From Bifidobacterium commune (GTDB lineage: Bacteria; Actinomycetota; Actinomycetes; Actinomycetales; Bifidobacteriaceae), in the NCBI RefSeq assembly GCF_900094885.1, contig NZ_FMBL01000001.1, forward strand, positions 648,867-712,866: 64,000 nucleotides of DNA, given 5' to 3'. Both the position numbers and the translations under genes were made by a program. Below, piece by piece: positions 49,113 to 59,390 of the stretch (the first letter of the stretch is position 1; each line of letters opens with the position of its first letter). The notes under the pieces were generated by a model, which worked only from the letters and a program-made list of their open reading frames with translations, made no database searches and had not been told where the DNA came from.

Positions 49113-49336
49113 CCATCGATTTTCCCTTGCCGGAAAAAGATTCATATCTCATCGCAAAAGCTCGGGCACTAAAGATTCCAGCGATGTATGCAAAGCCAAC
49201 GGCACTCATCACAAGAGCACTTTCCCTCGCATTCCCGCCTCGACGGACGTCACCTCCCGCGATTATGCTCATATTCCGTACATTGCCACAACACGAGTGG
49301 CATGGTGACAATTTCACAGGAGAGCGAAAAGCTGAC

Positions 49337-49915
49337 ATGAAAGAACTTGAAGACCGGATTCGACGAGATGGAACAGTCAAGCCCGGCAACGTACTCAAAG
49401 TCGATGCCTTCCTTAACCATCAATGCGACGTAGAGCTCTTCAACAAGATGGGTGCCGAATGGGCTCGCATATTCGCCGGTCGCCGCATCGACAAGATTCT
49501 GACCATTGAAGCCAGCGGTATCGGCATAGCAACTATCGTTGCGCAACATTTTGGCAACGTTCCCGTTGTCTTTGCAAAAAAGACGCAGTCCATCAACCTC
49601 GACGGGGATCAATATACTTCACTTGTATACTCCTTTACCAAGCAGAAGGAATTTCCTGTCATTGTTTCGAAGCGCTTTCTCACTTTCGGTGAGCATGTCC
49701 TATTGATTGACGATTTCCTTGCCAATGGCAAAGCGATGCATGGGCTTATTGACATCTGTAACGAGGCTGGCGTAATCATCGAGGGAATAGGCATCGCCAT
49801 TGAGAAGGGTTTCCAGAATGGCGGCAAGGAGTTGCGGGAGGCAGGTCACGACGTCGCATCACTGGCGGTCATCAAGTCGATGGACGGAGAAAAAGACACC
49901 ATCGAATTCGCCTAG
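49337..49915 (+). CDS. xpt: Xanthine phosphoribosyltransferase
   Basis: Salvages xanthine to XMP with PRPP. It has 192 residues. The PRPP motif reads [17 protein letters not shown]. The N terminus [26 protein letters not shown] and the [21 protein letters not shown] segment are typical of Xpt. The ATG at 49337 is preceded by AGGAGA at 13 bases, a little far. Upstream there is GTGA-CAATT-TCAC (49304-49316), but no purine riboswitch that I recognise. GuaA, encoded 3 kb away, takes XMP on to GMP. Confidence 0.93.
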   Translation: MKELEDRIRRDGTVKPGNVLKVDAFLNHQCDVELFNKMGAEWARIFAGRRIDKILTIEASGIGIATIVAQHFGNVPVVFAKKTQSINLDGDQYTSLVYSFTKQKEFPVIVSKRFLTFGEHVLLIDDFLANGKAMHGLIDICNEAGVIIEGIGIAIEKGFQNGGKELREAGHDVASLAVIKSMDGEKDTIEFA

Positions 49916-49947
49916 CTTGACGATTTGAGTCAAGCTGATATTTGCAC

Positions 49948-49990
49948 AATTGAAAGTGCCGATCCTCGCTAAAGGGTCGGCACTTTCAAT
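49948..49990 (+). terminator. Terminator of xpt
   Basis: ATTGAAAGTGCCGATCC (49949-49965) pairs with GGGTCGGCACTTTCAAT (49974-49990) with one wobble, followed by TTTTC. Confidence 0.85.
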
Positions 49991-50023
49991 TTTCAACCAC
50001 GGATTAACAATGCACGACCACCG

Positions 50024-51196
50024 CTACTTTTTGATGCCCATGTATTCGTTGATGATATCGATATAGATGCCGATGAAGTCGAAGTACATCTGCTTCGGCA
50101 GACTTTCGTTGACACGATGCGGCGTGTCGTTGCCGGGACCGAACACGACGTAGGCGGTGTCTTTCGGGCTGTCGAGAAGCAGCACGCTTCCATCGGTAGC
50201 CCCGGACACACCATACATCGGGATATCTCCGGACTGACCCTGAGCCTCGAGATGCTTCTTGCCAGCGGACTTGACCACGTTGACGAGTTTGGCTTCCTTA
50301 GGGCCAATGGCCGGCTTGATATCCATGCCGATTGTGTAGGAAACGTTCGCTTTGTGGTTTTCGTTGAATTTCTTCACTTCCCCATCAAGAAGCGCAAGAA
50401 TTTCCGTGTTACTAAACTCAGGAATAATGCGAATGTTGATTTCGGCACTGGCGGACTCAGGAATCGCGTTGACCTGCTGGCCTCCACGAATCACATCGAT
50501 GTTGAATACGGTATCGCCAAGATCTGGATTGTTCTTTCCTTCTGCGGCACCATTGATGCGCTTGGTGATGGTGTCAAGGAACTCGAGCAGGTTCTCGACT
50601 GCATTGATTCCGGCAGCAGGCGTCGAGCTATGTGCGGCTTTGCCTTGCATATTGATGTTGAGATTCAGCTCGCCCTTTGTGGCATAGACAATGTTGTATC
50701 CAGAAGGTTCGCCAACAAGCAATGCCTCGACGCCCTTCATATAACCCTGTTTGAGCATGGCCTCGGCACCGGGCATACCAACCTCTTCGCCGGCCGTAGC
50801 CAGGAAGCGAACGGTTCCGTGCATCTGATTCTCATGCTCCTTAAGATTGAGCATGGCGAAGACCATGGCGGCCAAGCCTGCCTTCATGTCGGTGACACCT
50901 CTACCGTAAATCAGATCACCTTTCTCGGTGACATCGAACGGATCAGTCTCCCAGCCTTCCTGCTGAGCCGACACCGTGTCCATGTGACCGGTGATACCAA
51001 GTACGGGCTCACCGTGGCCCAGTTCGGCAACAAGATTTGCTCTCGACGGGTCCTGTTCAAGCTCAATTACCTTGCAAGGCACCCCAGCTTTGTCGAAAAT
51101 GGCCTTGATCTCGTCTGCAACGACTTTTTCATTGCCGTTTTCGGTCTGGAATCCAACGAATTTACGCAGCAAATCCATAGCTTCGTTCTCGTTCAT
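50024..51196 (-). CDS. M20-family ArgE/DapE-type deacylase/peptidase
   Basis: Dinuclear zinc hydrolase of 390 residues. GITGHMDTVSAQQEGW has the first metal His and Asp, YGRGVTDMKAGLAAM the bridging Asp, LATAGEEVGMPGAEAM the catalytic Glu pair, VGEPSGY the next metal Asp/Glu region, and GNDTPHRVNESL the last His. A dimerisation domain lies at about 180-295. Sequence alone does not fix the substrate (succinyl-diaminopimelate, acetylornithine or peptides). The Lys/Asn-rich style resembles firmicute ArgE/DapE proteins, and no lysine or arginine genes are near. AAAGGCAG precedes the ATG. Confidence 0.85.
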   Translation of the reverse strand: MNENEAMDLLRKFVGFQTENGNEKVVADEIKAIFDKAGVPCKVIELEQDPSRANLVAELGHGEPVLGITGHMDTVSAQQEGWETDPFDVTEKGDLIYGRGVTDMKAGLAAMVFAMLNLKEHENQMHGTVRFLATAGEEVGMPGAEAMLKQGYMKGVEALLVGEPSGYNIVYATKGELNLNINMQGKAAHSSTPAAGINAVENLLEFLDTITKRINGAAEGKNNPDLGDTVFNIDVIRGGQQVNAIPESASAEINIRIIPEFSNTEILALLDGEVKKFNENHKANVSYTIGMDIKPAIGPKEAKLVNVVKSAGKKHLEAQGQSGDIPMYGVSGATDGSVLLLDSPKDTAYVVFGPGNDTPHRVNESLPKQMYFDFIGIYIDIINEYMGIKK

Positions 51197-51391
51197 ATAA
51201 CTGCCTTTCAGGAAAGAGATTACGCGTCTATTAAATCACTATCCGTGGTTATTGATAAGCCAACCACAGAATCAAATATGGCGTTATATCAACAAACTTC
51301 TGATAGCGTCTTTGCTGTTCATCTAAAAAATGGTCGAGAAACCTGACTTACCTCCACTACAATTTAAGCAAATCCAACAAAAGAGGAACAA

Positions 51392-51746
51392 GTGCTTAAT
51401 CTGGAAATCGGAACAATGACAGAATGGGCTACAGCGGTCGCTGAGACGGCATCCGTACTTGTCCGCGCTCTTCCTGCTTTATATGGAACGTCGAAGGGCC
51501 GCCAAGAAAGACTCACGCAACCTCAAGATTATGCTTAGAGGAATCATCAGCCGGGCCTTGGAAGATAATGATGCTCGCTCGCTTGAACTGTTTCTGACTG
51601 TCTCCACTTTCACCGACGCCGCAGAACGTGACTGCCAAACGATTAACACAGCTCAACAGGTTCTAGAACTTTTCAACAACACCACCATGGAACTGCAGCA
51701 GCGCGACAAGGAAATCAATGCACTGCGTGACACCATCCATCCGTGA
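51392..51746 (+). pseudogene. Small membrane/coiled-coil protein gene broken by a one-base frameshift
   Basis: Two frames join into one sensible 117-residue protein if one C in GTCC (51463-51464) is removed. The first frame (GTG at 51392, after AAGAGG) reads TMTEWATAVAETASVLV and the second continues ALFLLYMERRRAAKK. That makes one hydrophobic helix followed by an Arg/Lys stop-transfer, then a charged helical part with heptad spacing. The second frame alone could start at TTG 51459 but would lose half the helix. Function unknown; small proteins of this look occur in mobile or accessory regions. A terminator follows at 51916. Confidence 0.6.
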
Positions 51747-51915
51747 AGCAAACGACATTCGCAATATTAGCGTTGCAACGATAAAGAGAGGTGGCTCACT
51801 TTGATTCGCCAAGATTCTCAGTACATCGTCAACGTCGACAACTTGATAAATACTGCGTTTTCTTGCCTAATATTCGAATGAAGAACCCAACCCTTCAAAG
51901 CGTTACGTATGGAAC

Positions 51916-51948
51916 CCCGTCAAATATCACAATTTGGCGGGCCTTTTA
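51916..51948 (+). terminator. Intrinsic terminator in the accessory region
   Basis: CCCGTCAAAT (51916-51925) pairs with ATTTGGCGGG (51932-51941) over a 6-base loop, followed by CCTTTTAA. It lies 170 bp after the frameshifted small gene, with no other plus-strand gene between. Confidence 0.7.
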
Positions 51949-51975
51949 ACATATTCTGAACGCCATAAAACAAGC

Positions 51976-52013
51976 AACGATAGCCGCTAGTCAGCACAGC
52001 TATCGTTGACTAG
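51976..52013. repeat. Two interleaved inverted repeats
   Basis: AACGATAGC (51976-51984) pairs with GCTATCGTT (51999-52007), and CTAGTCA (51987-51993) pairs with TGACTAG (52007-52013). They overlap, so only one hairpin can form at a time. They coincide with the 3' end of the aldo/keto reductase pseudogene. Confidence 0.5.
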
Positions 52014-52839
52014 GATTATGCCCATTTGGGTTTGAATTGGCGAAAGCCCTGAGCAGGTCCATGTCTGCGCCGTCAATCACGAAATCAACCTCAGCATTCG
52101 ACTTGTTGCCTTTGGCAGCGGAAGTACACCGTTTCTGAATACAGAAACGAATCGCGAGCTGCGCGGTCGAAACACTGTATTTATTAGCCATCACTGCAAG
52201 ATCGTGTGATTTGAGCAGCCCTCCGGGTGCAAGAGCGAATACGCCTCGACCAGCACAGCGTGCGACTGCTCAAATATCCGGTTGCGGGGTTCGGTAGCCC
52301 CTATGTAATATTGCATTTGATTGACCGTCGGAATTATCTCGCCACGATCAAGAATGTTCTCCAAATCGTGATCATCAAAATTTGACACGCCAATCGCCCA
52401 CACGACCAGAGCGATAAATTTCTTTCATATGACCTCAAACAGCCAGATTCTCGTTGTCCATCCGCATGTGTCCCGCATGGTTCGCGGACATGGAGCGTGA
52501 ATGAGATGAAGGTCGAGCACTTCCAGACCAAGATGCTTCATGGTCTTGTCAAAATACTTCTGGACTTCATCAGCCTGTTTTACTTTTGCCAGCAACTTCG
52601 TGGTCACGAATATCCCATCACGAGACACACCTGAATCCCGGACAGCACGTCCCACGCTGCACTCATTGTCGTAGACATAGGCCGTATCAATATGCCTGTA
52701 ACCTGCTTCTATCGCCATGCGCACTGAATTATAGGCCAAGTCACCATTGGGAATTTCAAGTTCCAAACCTGATCTTTGGGATTTCTACACCATTATTCAA
52801 CGCATATGTTTCAGAGGGAACCGTCATTGCTTCTACCAT
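52000..52839 (-). pseudogene. Aldo/keto reductase pseudogene
   Basis: Pieces in different frames together cover a whole AKR of about 275 residues. From ATG 52839: YALNNGVEIPKI, then GYRHIDTAYVYDNE (catalytic Asp and Tyr), VTTKLL (Lys), LDLHLIHAP (His), KEIYRSGRV, WAIGVSNFDDHDLENIL, VNQMQYYIG, and finally QLAIRFCIQKR to 52000. At least four frame disruptions occur: near 52765, 52490, 52400 and 52195. No full-length enzyme can be made. Related to 2,5-diketo-gluconate reductases. Confidence 0.85.
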
Positions 52840-52923
52840 TCAAGATTGATATCAACTTCATAATTGTGAGTCTATGTAGCTGTCGAAGTGATAAGGACGA
52901 CACTGAAGATGAGACATGCTGTC

Positions 52924-52964
52924 TAAAAAGGCGATGCAGCGGCCCATTTACCGCTGCATCGCCC
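52924..52964 (-). terminator. Terminator of guaA
   Basis: GGCGATGCAGCGG (52930-52942) and CCGCTGCATCGCC (52951-52963) form a perfect 13-bp stem; on the minus strand it is followed by TTTTTA. 31 bp after the guaA stop. Confidence 0.88.
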
Positions 52965-52994
52965 GCAGTCACGCGCTTCAGCGCTACATCCCGC

Positions 52995-54557
52995 TTATTC
53001 CCATTCGATGGTGGCCGGCGGCTTGGAAGTGCAATCCAAAACCACACGATTGATTCCTCGGCATTCGTTGGTGATGCGTGTGGAAATCGTGGCAAGAACG
53101 TCATACGGCAGTCGGTACCAGTCAGCAGTCATCGCATCATCCGAGCTAATCGGACGCAGCACGATCGGTGAGCCGTAAGTACGTTCGTCGCCTTGGACAC
53201 CTACTGAATGCACATCGGCCAACAACACTACCGGGCACTGCCAAATGTCTCGATCAAGTCCGGCTTTGGCCATCTCCTCACGAGCGATAGCGTCAGCATC
53301 ACGCAGAAGATCAAGACGATCCTTGGTGACCTCGCCGATGATTCGAATGCCCAGACCCGGACCGGGGAACGGCTGCCGCCATACAATATTATCCGGTAAA
53401 CCGAGCTTGGTGCCGATGGCACGGACCTCATCTTTGAACAGGTTACGTAGCGGTTCGACCAATTCAAACTTGACGTCTTCGGGCAATCCCCCGACATTAT
53501 GGTGCGACTTGATATTTGCCGCACCATCGCCACCACCGGACTCAACGACATCCGGGTACAGCGTGCCCTGAACCAGGAATTTCACTTCCTTTCCGCGTGC
53601 ACCGGCTTCTTCAAGCACTTCCTTCTGCGCCTTCTCAAACGTACGGATGAACTTCTCGCCGATGATCTTGCGTTTGCGCTCCGGCTCCGTGACACCTTCC
53701 AGAGCGGTAAGGAACTCCTCTGAAGCGTCGACTTCGATAAGTTTGATTCCTGTCGCTTCAACAAAATCGTGACGAACTTGTTCAGCCTCACCTTTACGCA
53801 GCATGCCGTGGTCAACAAACACACAGGTTAGCTGATCTCCGACGGCCTTGTGCACCAAAGCGGCTGCCACGGCCGAATCGACACCGCCGGAAAGCCCACA
53901 GATTACCTCCGCATCGCCCACCTGCTCACGAATCCGCCCAACCTGCTCATCGATGATGTTGTCTGCATCCCAATCGCTGGCAAGCCCTGCACATTCATGC
54001 AAAAATGCAAAAAGCAGCTGGTTGCCGAGCACGGTGTGTTTCACTTCCGGATGCCACTGCACACCATAAAGCTTACGGGATTCATCTTGCATCGCAGCCA
54101 CAGGAGCGCCTTCCGTATGCGCCAGAACCTGAAAACCTTCTGGCGCCTCCTCCACTGCAACACCATGACTCATCCATGTTGTCTGCTCCGCCGGAGAATC
54201 AGCAAGAATTCCTTCAGCTTTATCAACCACAGCCTCGGTTTTCCCGTATTCGCCGAGCGCTGCCTTGTTGACCTTACCGCCGAGCTCGTTGGCCATGACT
54301 TGAAACCCGTAGCAGATTCCCAATACCGGCACACCAGCCTCGAATATCGCTTTATCGATGCTCGGGGCACCCGGTTCATATACGGAAGCTGGCCCGCCGG
54401 AAAGTATGATGGCTTTCGGATCCTTGGCGAGCATCTGTTCGACAGGCATCGAGTGCGGTACCAATTCGGAATAGACATGAGCCTCACGCACACGCCGGGC
54501 GATAAGCTGAGCGTATTGTGCACCGAAGTCGACGACGAGCACTGGACCGTTTGCCAT
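52995..54557 (-). CDS. guaA: GMP synthase (glutamine-hydrolysing)
   Basis: Converts XMP to GMP. It has 520 residues. The amidotransferase domain has the nucleophile in [16 protein letters not shown] and the HPE in GVQWHPEV. The ATP-pyrophosphatase P-loop is [16 protein letters not shown]. The dimerisation domain ends with [15 protein letters not shown] at 54557 follows GAGGAG; the frame to 54629 is not conserved. A perfect palindrome sits 24 bp upstream. Confidence 0.97.
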   Translation of the reverse strand: MANGPVLVVDFGAQYAQLIARRVREAHVYSELVPHSMPVEQMLAKDPKAIILSGGPASVYEPGAPSIDKAIFEAGVPVLGICYGFQVMANELGGKVNKAALGEYGKTEAVVDKAEGILADSPAEQTTWMSHGVAVEEAPEGFQVLAHTEGAPVAAMQDESRKLYGVQWHPEVKHTVLGNQLLFAFLHECAGLASDWDADNIIDEQVGRIREQVGDAEVICGLSGGVDSAVAAALVHKAVGDQLTCVFVDHGMLRKGEAEQVRHDFVEATGIKLIEVDASEEFLTALEGVTEPERKRKIIGEKFIRTFEKAQKEVLEEAGARGKEVKFLVQGTLYPDVVESGGGDGAANIKSHHNVGGLPEDVKFELVEPLRNLFKDEVRAIGTKLGLPDNIVWRQPFPGPGLGIRIIGEVTKDRLDLLRDADAIAREEMAKAGLDRDIWQCPVVLLADVHSVGVQGDERTYGSPIVLRPISSDDAMTADWYRLPYDVLATISTRITNECRGINRVVLDCTSKPPATIEWE

Positions 54558-54580
54558 GAATTCTCCTCTATGCGCTGTTC

Positions 54581-54637
54581 GTATGCGATCGCATACACAA
54601 ATAAAGTAGTATCCATTCTCTCGATTCAAGCAGACAA
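54581..54637 (-). promoter_or_regulatory. guaA promoter with 16-bp palindromic operator
   Basis: On the minus strand TTGTCT (54637-54632), 18-bp spacer, GATACT (54613-54608). GTATGCGATCGCATAC (54581-54596) is a perfect 16-bp palindrome starting about five bases after the expected transcription start and ending 24 bases before the ATG. That position suits a repressor block. Confidence 0.55.
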
Positions 54638-55001
54638 AATGAGCCGTTCACTGACGTTTATCCGAATAAACAAAAAGCGACACGACGAAAAGCAACACGC
54701 CGCGTAAATTTCGTACCGATCGAACATCCTCAACTGTTTATGCTTTTAAAGCTTCGACTCAGTTTCAACGTTTACAAGACTTTTTTTACGTTCGAAAAAT
54801 TAAAAACTGCTTATTTCTCGCTACATTCAGCGACAAATACATCACTTTTTCGCACATAGGTGCAAAAAAACGTCCAAAAGTCTGAGATACAACGTAAAGT
54901 AAAGCCTGAATGGGCATAAACCTCAGCAAATGGTATCAAGGGTTTGTGCCCGAGGAAAATAATCAATATGTACTTAAAAGTACAGGAGCACAGGAGCATA
55001 A
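54638..55001 (+). promoter_or_regulatory. Promoter and leader region of xfp
   Basis: AT-rich, 364 bp. Near the gene it has a stem GGGCATAAACC (54912-54922) with GGGTTTGTGCCC (54940-54951), then GTACT-TAAA-AGTAC (54970-54983), then a tandem repeat of ACAGGAGC (twice, 54983-54998), which places two AGGAG ribosome-binding sites before the ATG. A further inverted repeat, GCAC-ATAG-GTGC, lies at 54852-54863. I could not choose one promoter. Confidence 0.5.
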
Positions 55002-57479
55002 ATGACCAGTCCTGTTATTGGCACCCCGTGGAAGAAACTCGGCAAGCCTGTTTCCGAGGAGGCTCTTGAAGGAGTCGACAAGTATTGGCGCGCCGCCAAC
55101 TATCTTTCCATCGGACAGATTTATCTGCGCGACAATCCTCTCATGAAGGAACCCTTCACCCGTAAGGACGTCAAGTACCGTCTTGTCGGCCACTGGGGCA
55201 CTACCCCGGGCTTGAACTTCCTGCTCGGCCATGTCAACCGCTTCATCGCCGATCACCAGCAGAACACCGTGTTCATCATGGGACCTGGCCACGGCGGCCC
55301 TGCGGGCACCTCACAGTCCTACCTCGATGGCACTTACACCGAGTACTTCCCGAACATCACCAAGGACGAAGCTGGTCTGCAGAAGTTCTTCCGTCAGTTC
55401 TCCTACCCAGGCGGCATCCCTTCCCACTTCGCACCCGAAACACCGGGTTCGATTCATGAGGGTGGCGAACTTGGATACGCCCTGAGCCACGCATACGGTG
55501 CCGTCATGAACAACCCGAGCCTGTTTGTCCCCGCAGTTGTCGGTGATGGTGAGGCCGAGACCGGCCCGCTGGCGACTGGCTGGCAGTCCAACAAACTCGT
55601 CAACCCGCGCACCGATGGCATCGTGCTGCCGATCCTGCACCTTAACGGCTACAAGATCGCCAACCCGTCCATTCTTGCCCGCATTCCCGATGAGGAGCTC
55701 CACGAGTTCTTCGAAGGTATGGGCTATGAGCCTTACGAGTTCGTTGCCGGCTTCGATGACGAAGACGATATGTCCATCCACCGTCGTTTCGCCGATCTCT
55801 TCGAAGAGGTCTTCGACAAGATTTGCGACATCAAGGCCAAGGCTCAGACCAACGATGTTGATCGCCCGACCTACCCGATGATCATTTTCCGCACGCCTAA
55901 GGGCTGGACTTGCCCGAAGTACATCGACGGCAAGAAGACTGAGGGCTCCTGGCGTGCGCATCAGGTGCCGCTGGCCAGCGCCCGCGATACCGAAGCTCAC
56001 TTCCAGGTTCTCAAGAGCTGGCTGGAATCCTACAAGCCGGAGGAGCTCTTCGACGACAAGGGTGCAATCCGTCCTGAAGTCACCGCGTTCATGCCTGAAG
56101 GTGAACTGCGTATCGGTCAGAACCCGAACGCGAACGGTGGCCGCATCCGCGAAGACCTGAAGCTTCCGGATATCTCCGCTTACGAAGTCACCGGCGTTAA
56201 GGAATACGGCCACGGCTGGGGCCAGGTTGAGGCCACCCGTCAGCTGGGTAACTACACTCGCGACATCATCAAGATGAACCCGGATTCGTTCCGTATCTTC
56301 GGACCGGACGAGACCGCTTCCAATCGTCTGCAGGCTGCTTACGATGTTACCAACAAGCAGTGGGACAACGGCTACCTTTCCGAGCAGACCGATGAGCACA
56401 TGAGCGTTACCGGTCAGGTCACCGAGCAGCTCTCCGAGCATCAGATGGAAGGCTTCCTCGAAGGCTACCTCCTGACCGGCCGTCACGGCATCTGGAGCTC
56501 CTACGAGTCCTTCGTTCACGTTGTCGACTCGATGCTCAACCAGCACGCCAAGTGGCTTGAGGCAACCGTTCGCGAGATTCCGTGGCGCAAGCCGATCGCA
56601 TCCCTGAACATGCTGGTCACCTCTCACGTATGGCGTCAGGACCACAACGGCTTCTCCCACCAGGATCCGGGTGTGACCTCGCTCCTGCTGAACAAGACCT
56701 TCAACAACGATCACGTCACGGGCATCTACTTCCCCGCCGACGGTAACTTGTTGCTGGCCGTGGCTGAGAAGGCCTTCAAGTCCACCAACATGATCAACGC
56801 CATCATCGCCGGCAAGCAGCCCGCCGCTACGTGGCTCACCCTTGATGAAGCTCGCGCTGAGCTCGAAAAGGGCGCTGCCGTTTGGGATTGGGCTTCCAAC
56901 GCCAAGAGCAACGATGAGGTCGAGGTTGTGCTGGCCGCCGCCGGTGATGTGCCGACGCAGGAACTCATGGCCGCTTCCGAGAAGCTCAAGGCATTGGGCG
57001 TAAAGTTCAAGGTTGTCAACGTTGTTGATCTCCTGAAGCTCCAGAGCGCAAAGGAAAACGACGAAGCTCTTACCGATGCCGAGTTCACAGATCTGTTCAC
57101 TGCTGACAAGCCGGTTCTCTTCGCTTACCACTCCTATGCTCACGACATCCGCTCCCTCATCTTCGATCGCCCGAACCACGATAACTTCAACGTTCACGGC
57201 TACGAGGAGCAGGGCTCCACAACGACGCCTTATGACATGGTTCGCGTTAACAGGATGGATCGTTACGAGCTGACTGCCGAAGCTTTGCGCATGATCGACG
57301 AGAACAAGTACGCCGACGAAATCGCAAAGCTCGAGCAGTTCCGTGAGGACGCTTTCCAGTTCGCAGTTGACAAGGGCTACGATCACCCGGATTACTCCGA
57401 GTGGGTCTACTCCGGCGTCAAGGTTGATCAGCAAGGCGACCTTTCCGCAACTGCTGCAACCGCAGGCGACAACGAGTAG
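55002..57479 (+). CDS. xfp: Xylulose-5-phosphate/fructose-6-phosphate phosphoketolase
   Basis: Key enzyme of the bifid shunt: splits xylulose-5-P or fructose-6-P with phosphate into acetyl-phosphate and a triose- or tetrose-phosphate. TPP-dependent, 825 residues, the bifidobacterial length. It begins [40 protein letters not shown] and [31 protein letters not shown] are phosphoketolase signatures, and [18 protein letters not shown] binds TPP and Mg. Codon use is strongly biased, as expected for a very highly expressed gene. Two close ribosome-binding sites precede the ATG. Divergent from guaA. Confidence 0.98.
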   Translation: MTSPVIGTPWKKLGKPVSEEALEGVDKYWRAANYLSIGQIYLRDNPLMKEPFTRKDVKYRLVGHWGTTPGLNFLLGHVNRFIADHQQNTVFIMGPGHGGPAGTSQSYLDGTYTEYFPNITKDEAGLQKFFRQFSYPGGIPSHFAPETPGSIHEGGELGYALSHAYGAVMNNPSLFVPAVVGDGEAETGPLATGWQSNKLVNPRTDGIVLPILHLNGYKIANPSILARIPDEELHEFFEGMGYEPYEFVAGFDDEDDMSIHRRFADLFEEVFDKICDIKAKAQTNDVDRPTYPMIIFRTPKGWTCPKYIDGKKTEGSWRAHQVPLASARDTEAHFQVLKSWLESYKPEELFDDKGAIRPEVTAFMPEGELRIGQNPNANGGRIREDLKLPDISAYEVTGVKEYGHGWGQVEATRQLGNYTRDIIKMNPDSFRIFGPDETASNRLQAAYDVTNKQWDNGYLSEQTDEHMSVTGQVTEQLSEHQMEGFLEGYLLTGRHGIWSSYESFVHVVDSMLNQHAKWLEATVREIPWRKPIASLNMLVTSHVWRQDHNGFSHQDPGVTSLLLNKTFNNDHVTGIYFPADGNLLLAVAEKAFKSTNMINAIIAGKQPAATWLTLDEARAELEKGAAVWDWASNAKSNDEVEVVLAAAGDVPTQELMAASEKLKALGVKFKVVNVVDLLKLQSAKENDEALTDAEFTDLFTADKPVLFAYHSYAHDIRSLIFDRPNHDNFNVHGYEEQGSTTTPYDMVRVNRMDRYELTAEALRMIDENKYADEIAKLEQFREDAFQFAVDKGYDHPDYSEWVYSGVKVDQQGDLSATAATAGDNE

Positions 57480-57515
57480 TTCCATTTTGCACCTAATACA
57501 ACGCATAACGTTGTA

Positions 57516-57570
57516 AGGCAAAACAAAAGAGGATGTTCGGCATCAGCCGGCATCCTCTTTTGTTTTGCCT
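57516..57570 (+). terminator. Terminator of xfp
   Basis: Perfect 20-bp stem: AGGCAAAACAAAAGAGGATG (57516-57535) with its complement at 57551-57570. The A-rich left arm and T-rich right arm let it act in both directions. The loop carries a small CCGG-type inner pair. Confidence 0.88.
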
Positions 57571-57707
57571 ACGGTCCTGAAAACCATGACGAAACTGATT
57601 ACGATTTCCGTCATAGCAACGCTTAGAATATGAACGGAGGCGAAAGGAGATACACCCTCGCCTAAGCAATGGACGCACCTTCGACAAGGAGCACAAGGAG
57701 TTTCATA

Positions 57708-59390
57708 GTGGCAAACGAAGTCGTTTACATCGCCAGCCCGGAAGGTGGCAACGGTCGCAACGTGGTAGCCTATGGAGTAGTTGCAGCCCTTGCATCAGCG
57801 AAGAAGACGGCGATATTCCGCCCCGTGGCTTGCAAGAAGGAATCATTAACCACAGAGCTCCTCAACGTCGCCAATGCCGCTCAGAAGATTGATAATGTGC
57901 GTGCGCTATGTCCTAGATGCGCGAGAAAAGATAAAAGCACTGCGCGTGGTGACATCGTTGCCGCATACAGCGCGGAGGTGGAGCGCACCTGCTCCGAGTT
58001 CATGGTTGTCGTCGGCAGCGACGGCTCCCCCATCTTTGATCCGGAAGAATTCCAATTCAATGCGAATGTGGCCACCGACCTCAAAGCCAAGACCTTCCTC
58101 GCCATCTGCACAATTCGCCGCAACGGCGAACAGGTGAAAGCCACTGTCGAAGCCTGCACCGCATCCGTCAAACAAGCGGGTGGCAAAGTAGCAGGCATAT
58201 TCATCACAGGCTGCACAGATGAAAAAGCAGCCGACGCTAAAGAGTCACTGAAGGACTGGACAGTACCGGTGTGGACCATCCCTGCAGTTGATTTCCCTTC
58301 GAATTCCGATCCTGATGCTGCCACCAAAGCCGCTAAGGCATTCTCCGAGAACGCTCCGACTGAACAGGTTGTTAAAGCCGCTCGCACACCGTTCACCGCT
58401 CCAACCACGCCGTATGCTTTCCAAAATGAACTGCTGGCAAAAGCGAAGGCAGACAAGAAAACGATTGTGTTGCCTGAAGGCTCTGAAGACCGTATCATCA
58501 AAGCGGCCGATTATCTACTGCAACGAGATATCGTCAATCTGATCATCGTCGGCGACAGGGACGCGATCCTCGCACGAGGCAAAAAACTTGGTCTTGCCTC
58601 GCTGAAAAAAGCATCGTATCAGACAATGGACGATGAAACCGTCCTTCAACCCATGGTTGCAAAGCTCTGCGAACTTCGCGCTAAGAAAGGGGTGACCGAG
58701 GGACAGGCACGTCAGCAACTGCAAGACCCAAGTTACTTTGGTACTATGCTCGTCGCGCTTGGCAAAGCGGATGGCCTGGTTTCGGGATCAGTCGATTCAA
58801 CTGCGAATACAGTGCGCCCAGCGTTGCAGGTCATCAAGACCAAGCCTGATGCATCGCTGGTTTCCGGCGCATTCCTCATGTGCTTCGAGGACCATGTCGC
58901 TGTGTTTGCCGACTGCGCCATCAATCTCAACCCCAACCCCGAGCAACTGGCAGACATCGCCATTCAATCCGCTGGAACCGCACGCGCATTTGGCATTGAT
59001 CCCAAAGTAGGAATGCTGTGCTACTCCACACTGGGTAGCGGCCAAGGACCGGATGTCGACATGGTCGAAAAAGCCACCAAACTTGTTCATGAAAAAGCTC
59101 CCGATCTCCCCGTTGTCGGCTCAATCCAATTTGACGCCGCATGGTCCCCCACAGTTGCCGCCACAAAGGCGAAAGGCAACGACGTGGCCGGACATGTCAA
59201 TGTCTTCGTCTTCCCTAGCCTTGCGGCAGGTAACATAGCCTACAAGGCCGTGCAGCGTACCTCTGGCGCCATCGCCATCGGTCCAGTGCTTCAGGGACTG
59301 AACAAGCCGGTCAACGATCTTTCTCGAGGTGCGTTGGTGGAAGATATCATCAATACCGTCGCCTTTACAGCTGTCGAAGCACAACAGTGA
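57708..59390 (+). CDS. pta: Phosphate acetyltransferase
   Basis: Interconverts acetyl-phosphate and acetyl-CoA. It has 560 residues. The N-terminal ~230 residues form the P-loop-like/DRTGG part (YIASPEGGNGRNVVAYGV). The catalytic PTA domain (from about 245) has IVLPEGSEDRIIKAADYLL, GLVSGSVDSTANTVRPALQ, GMLCYSTLGSGQGPDVDMV and LNKPVNDLSRGA. The usual P-loop GKT is replaced by GGNGRN, so ATP binding there is doubtful. GTG at 57708 follows AAGGAG. Between xfp and ackA. Confidence 0.95.
   Translation: MANEVVYIASPEGGNGRNVVAYGVVAALASAKKTAIFRPVACKKESLTTELLNVANAAQKIDNVRALCPRCARKDKSTARGDIVAAYSAEVERTCSEFMVVVGSDGSPIFDPEEFQFNANVATDLKAKTFLAICTIRRNGEQVKATVEACTASVKQAGGKVAGIFITGCTDEKAADAKESLKDWTVPVWTIPAVDFPSNSDPDAATKAAKAFSENAPTEQVVKAARTPFTAPTTPYAFQNELLAKAKADKKTIVLPEGSEDRIIKAADYLLQRDIVNLIIVGDRDAILARGKKLGLASLKKASYQTMDDETVLQPMVAKLCELRAKKGVTEGQARQQLQDPSYFGTMLVALGKADGLVSGSVDSTANTVRPALQVIKTKPDASLVSGAFLMCFEDHVAVFADCAINLNPNPEQLADIAIQSAGTARAFGIDPKVGMLCYSTLGSGQGPDVDMVEKATKLVHEKAPDLPVVGSIQFDAAWSPTVAATKAKGNDVAGHVNVFVFPSLAAGNIAYKAVQRTSGAIAIGPVLQGLNKPVNDLSRGALVEDIINTVAFTAVEAQQ

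Noticed and set aside
49013..49336. N-terminal extension of xpt, and a possible purine riboswitch
   Set aside because: The extension overlaps pcrA and is not family-like. I could not find the conserved riboswitch core or three-stem layout.
55311..57521. A 736-codon open frame antisense to xfp
   Set aside because: It mirrors the strongly biased codon use of xfp, has no ribosome-binding site or recognisable domain and overlaps an unmistakable gene.
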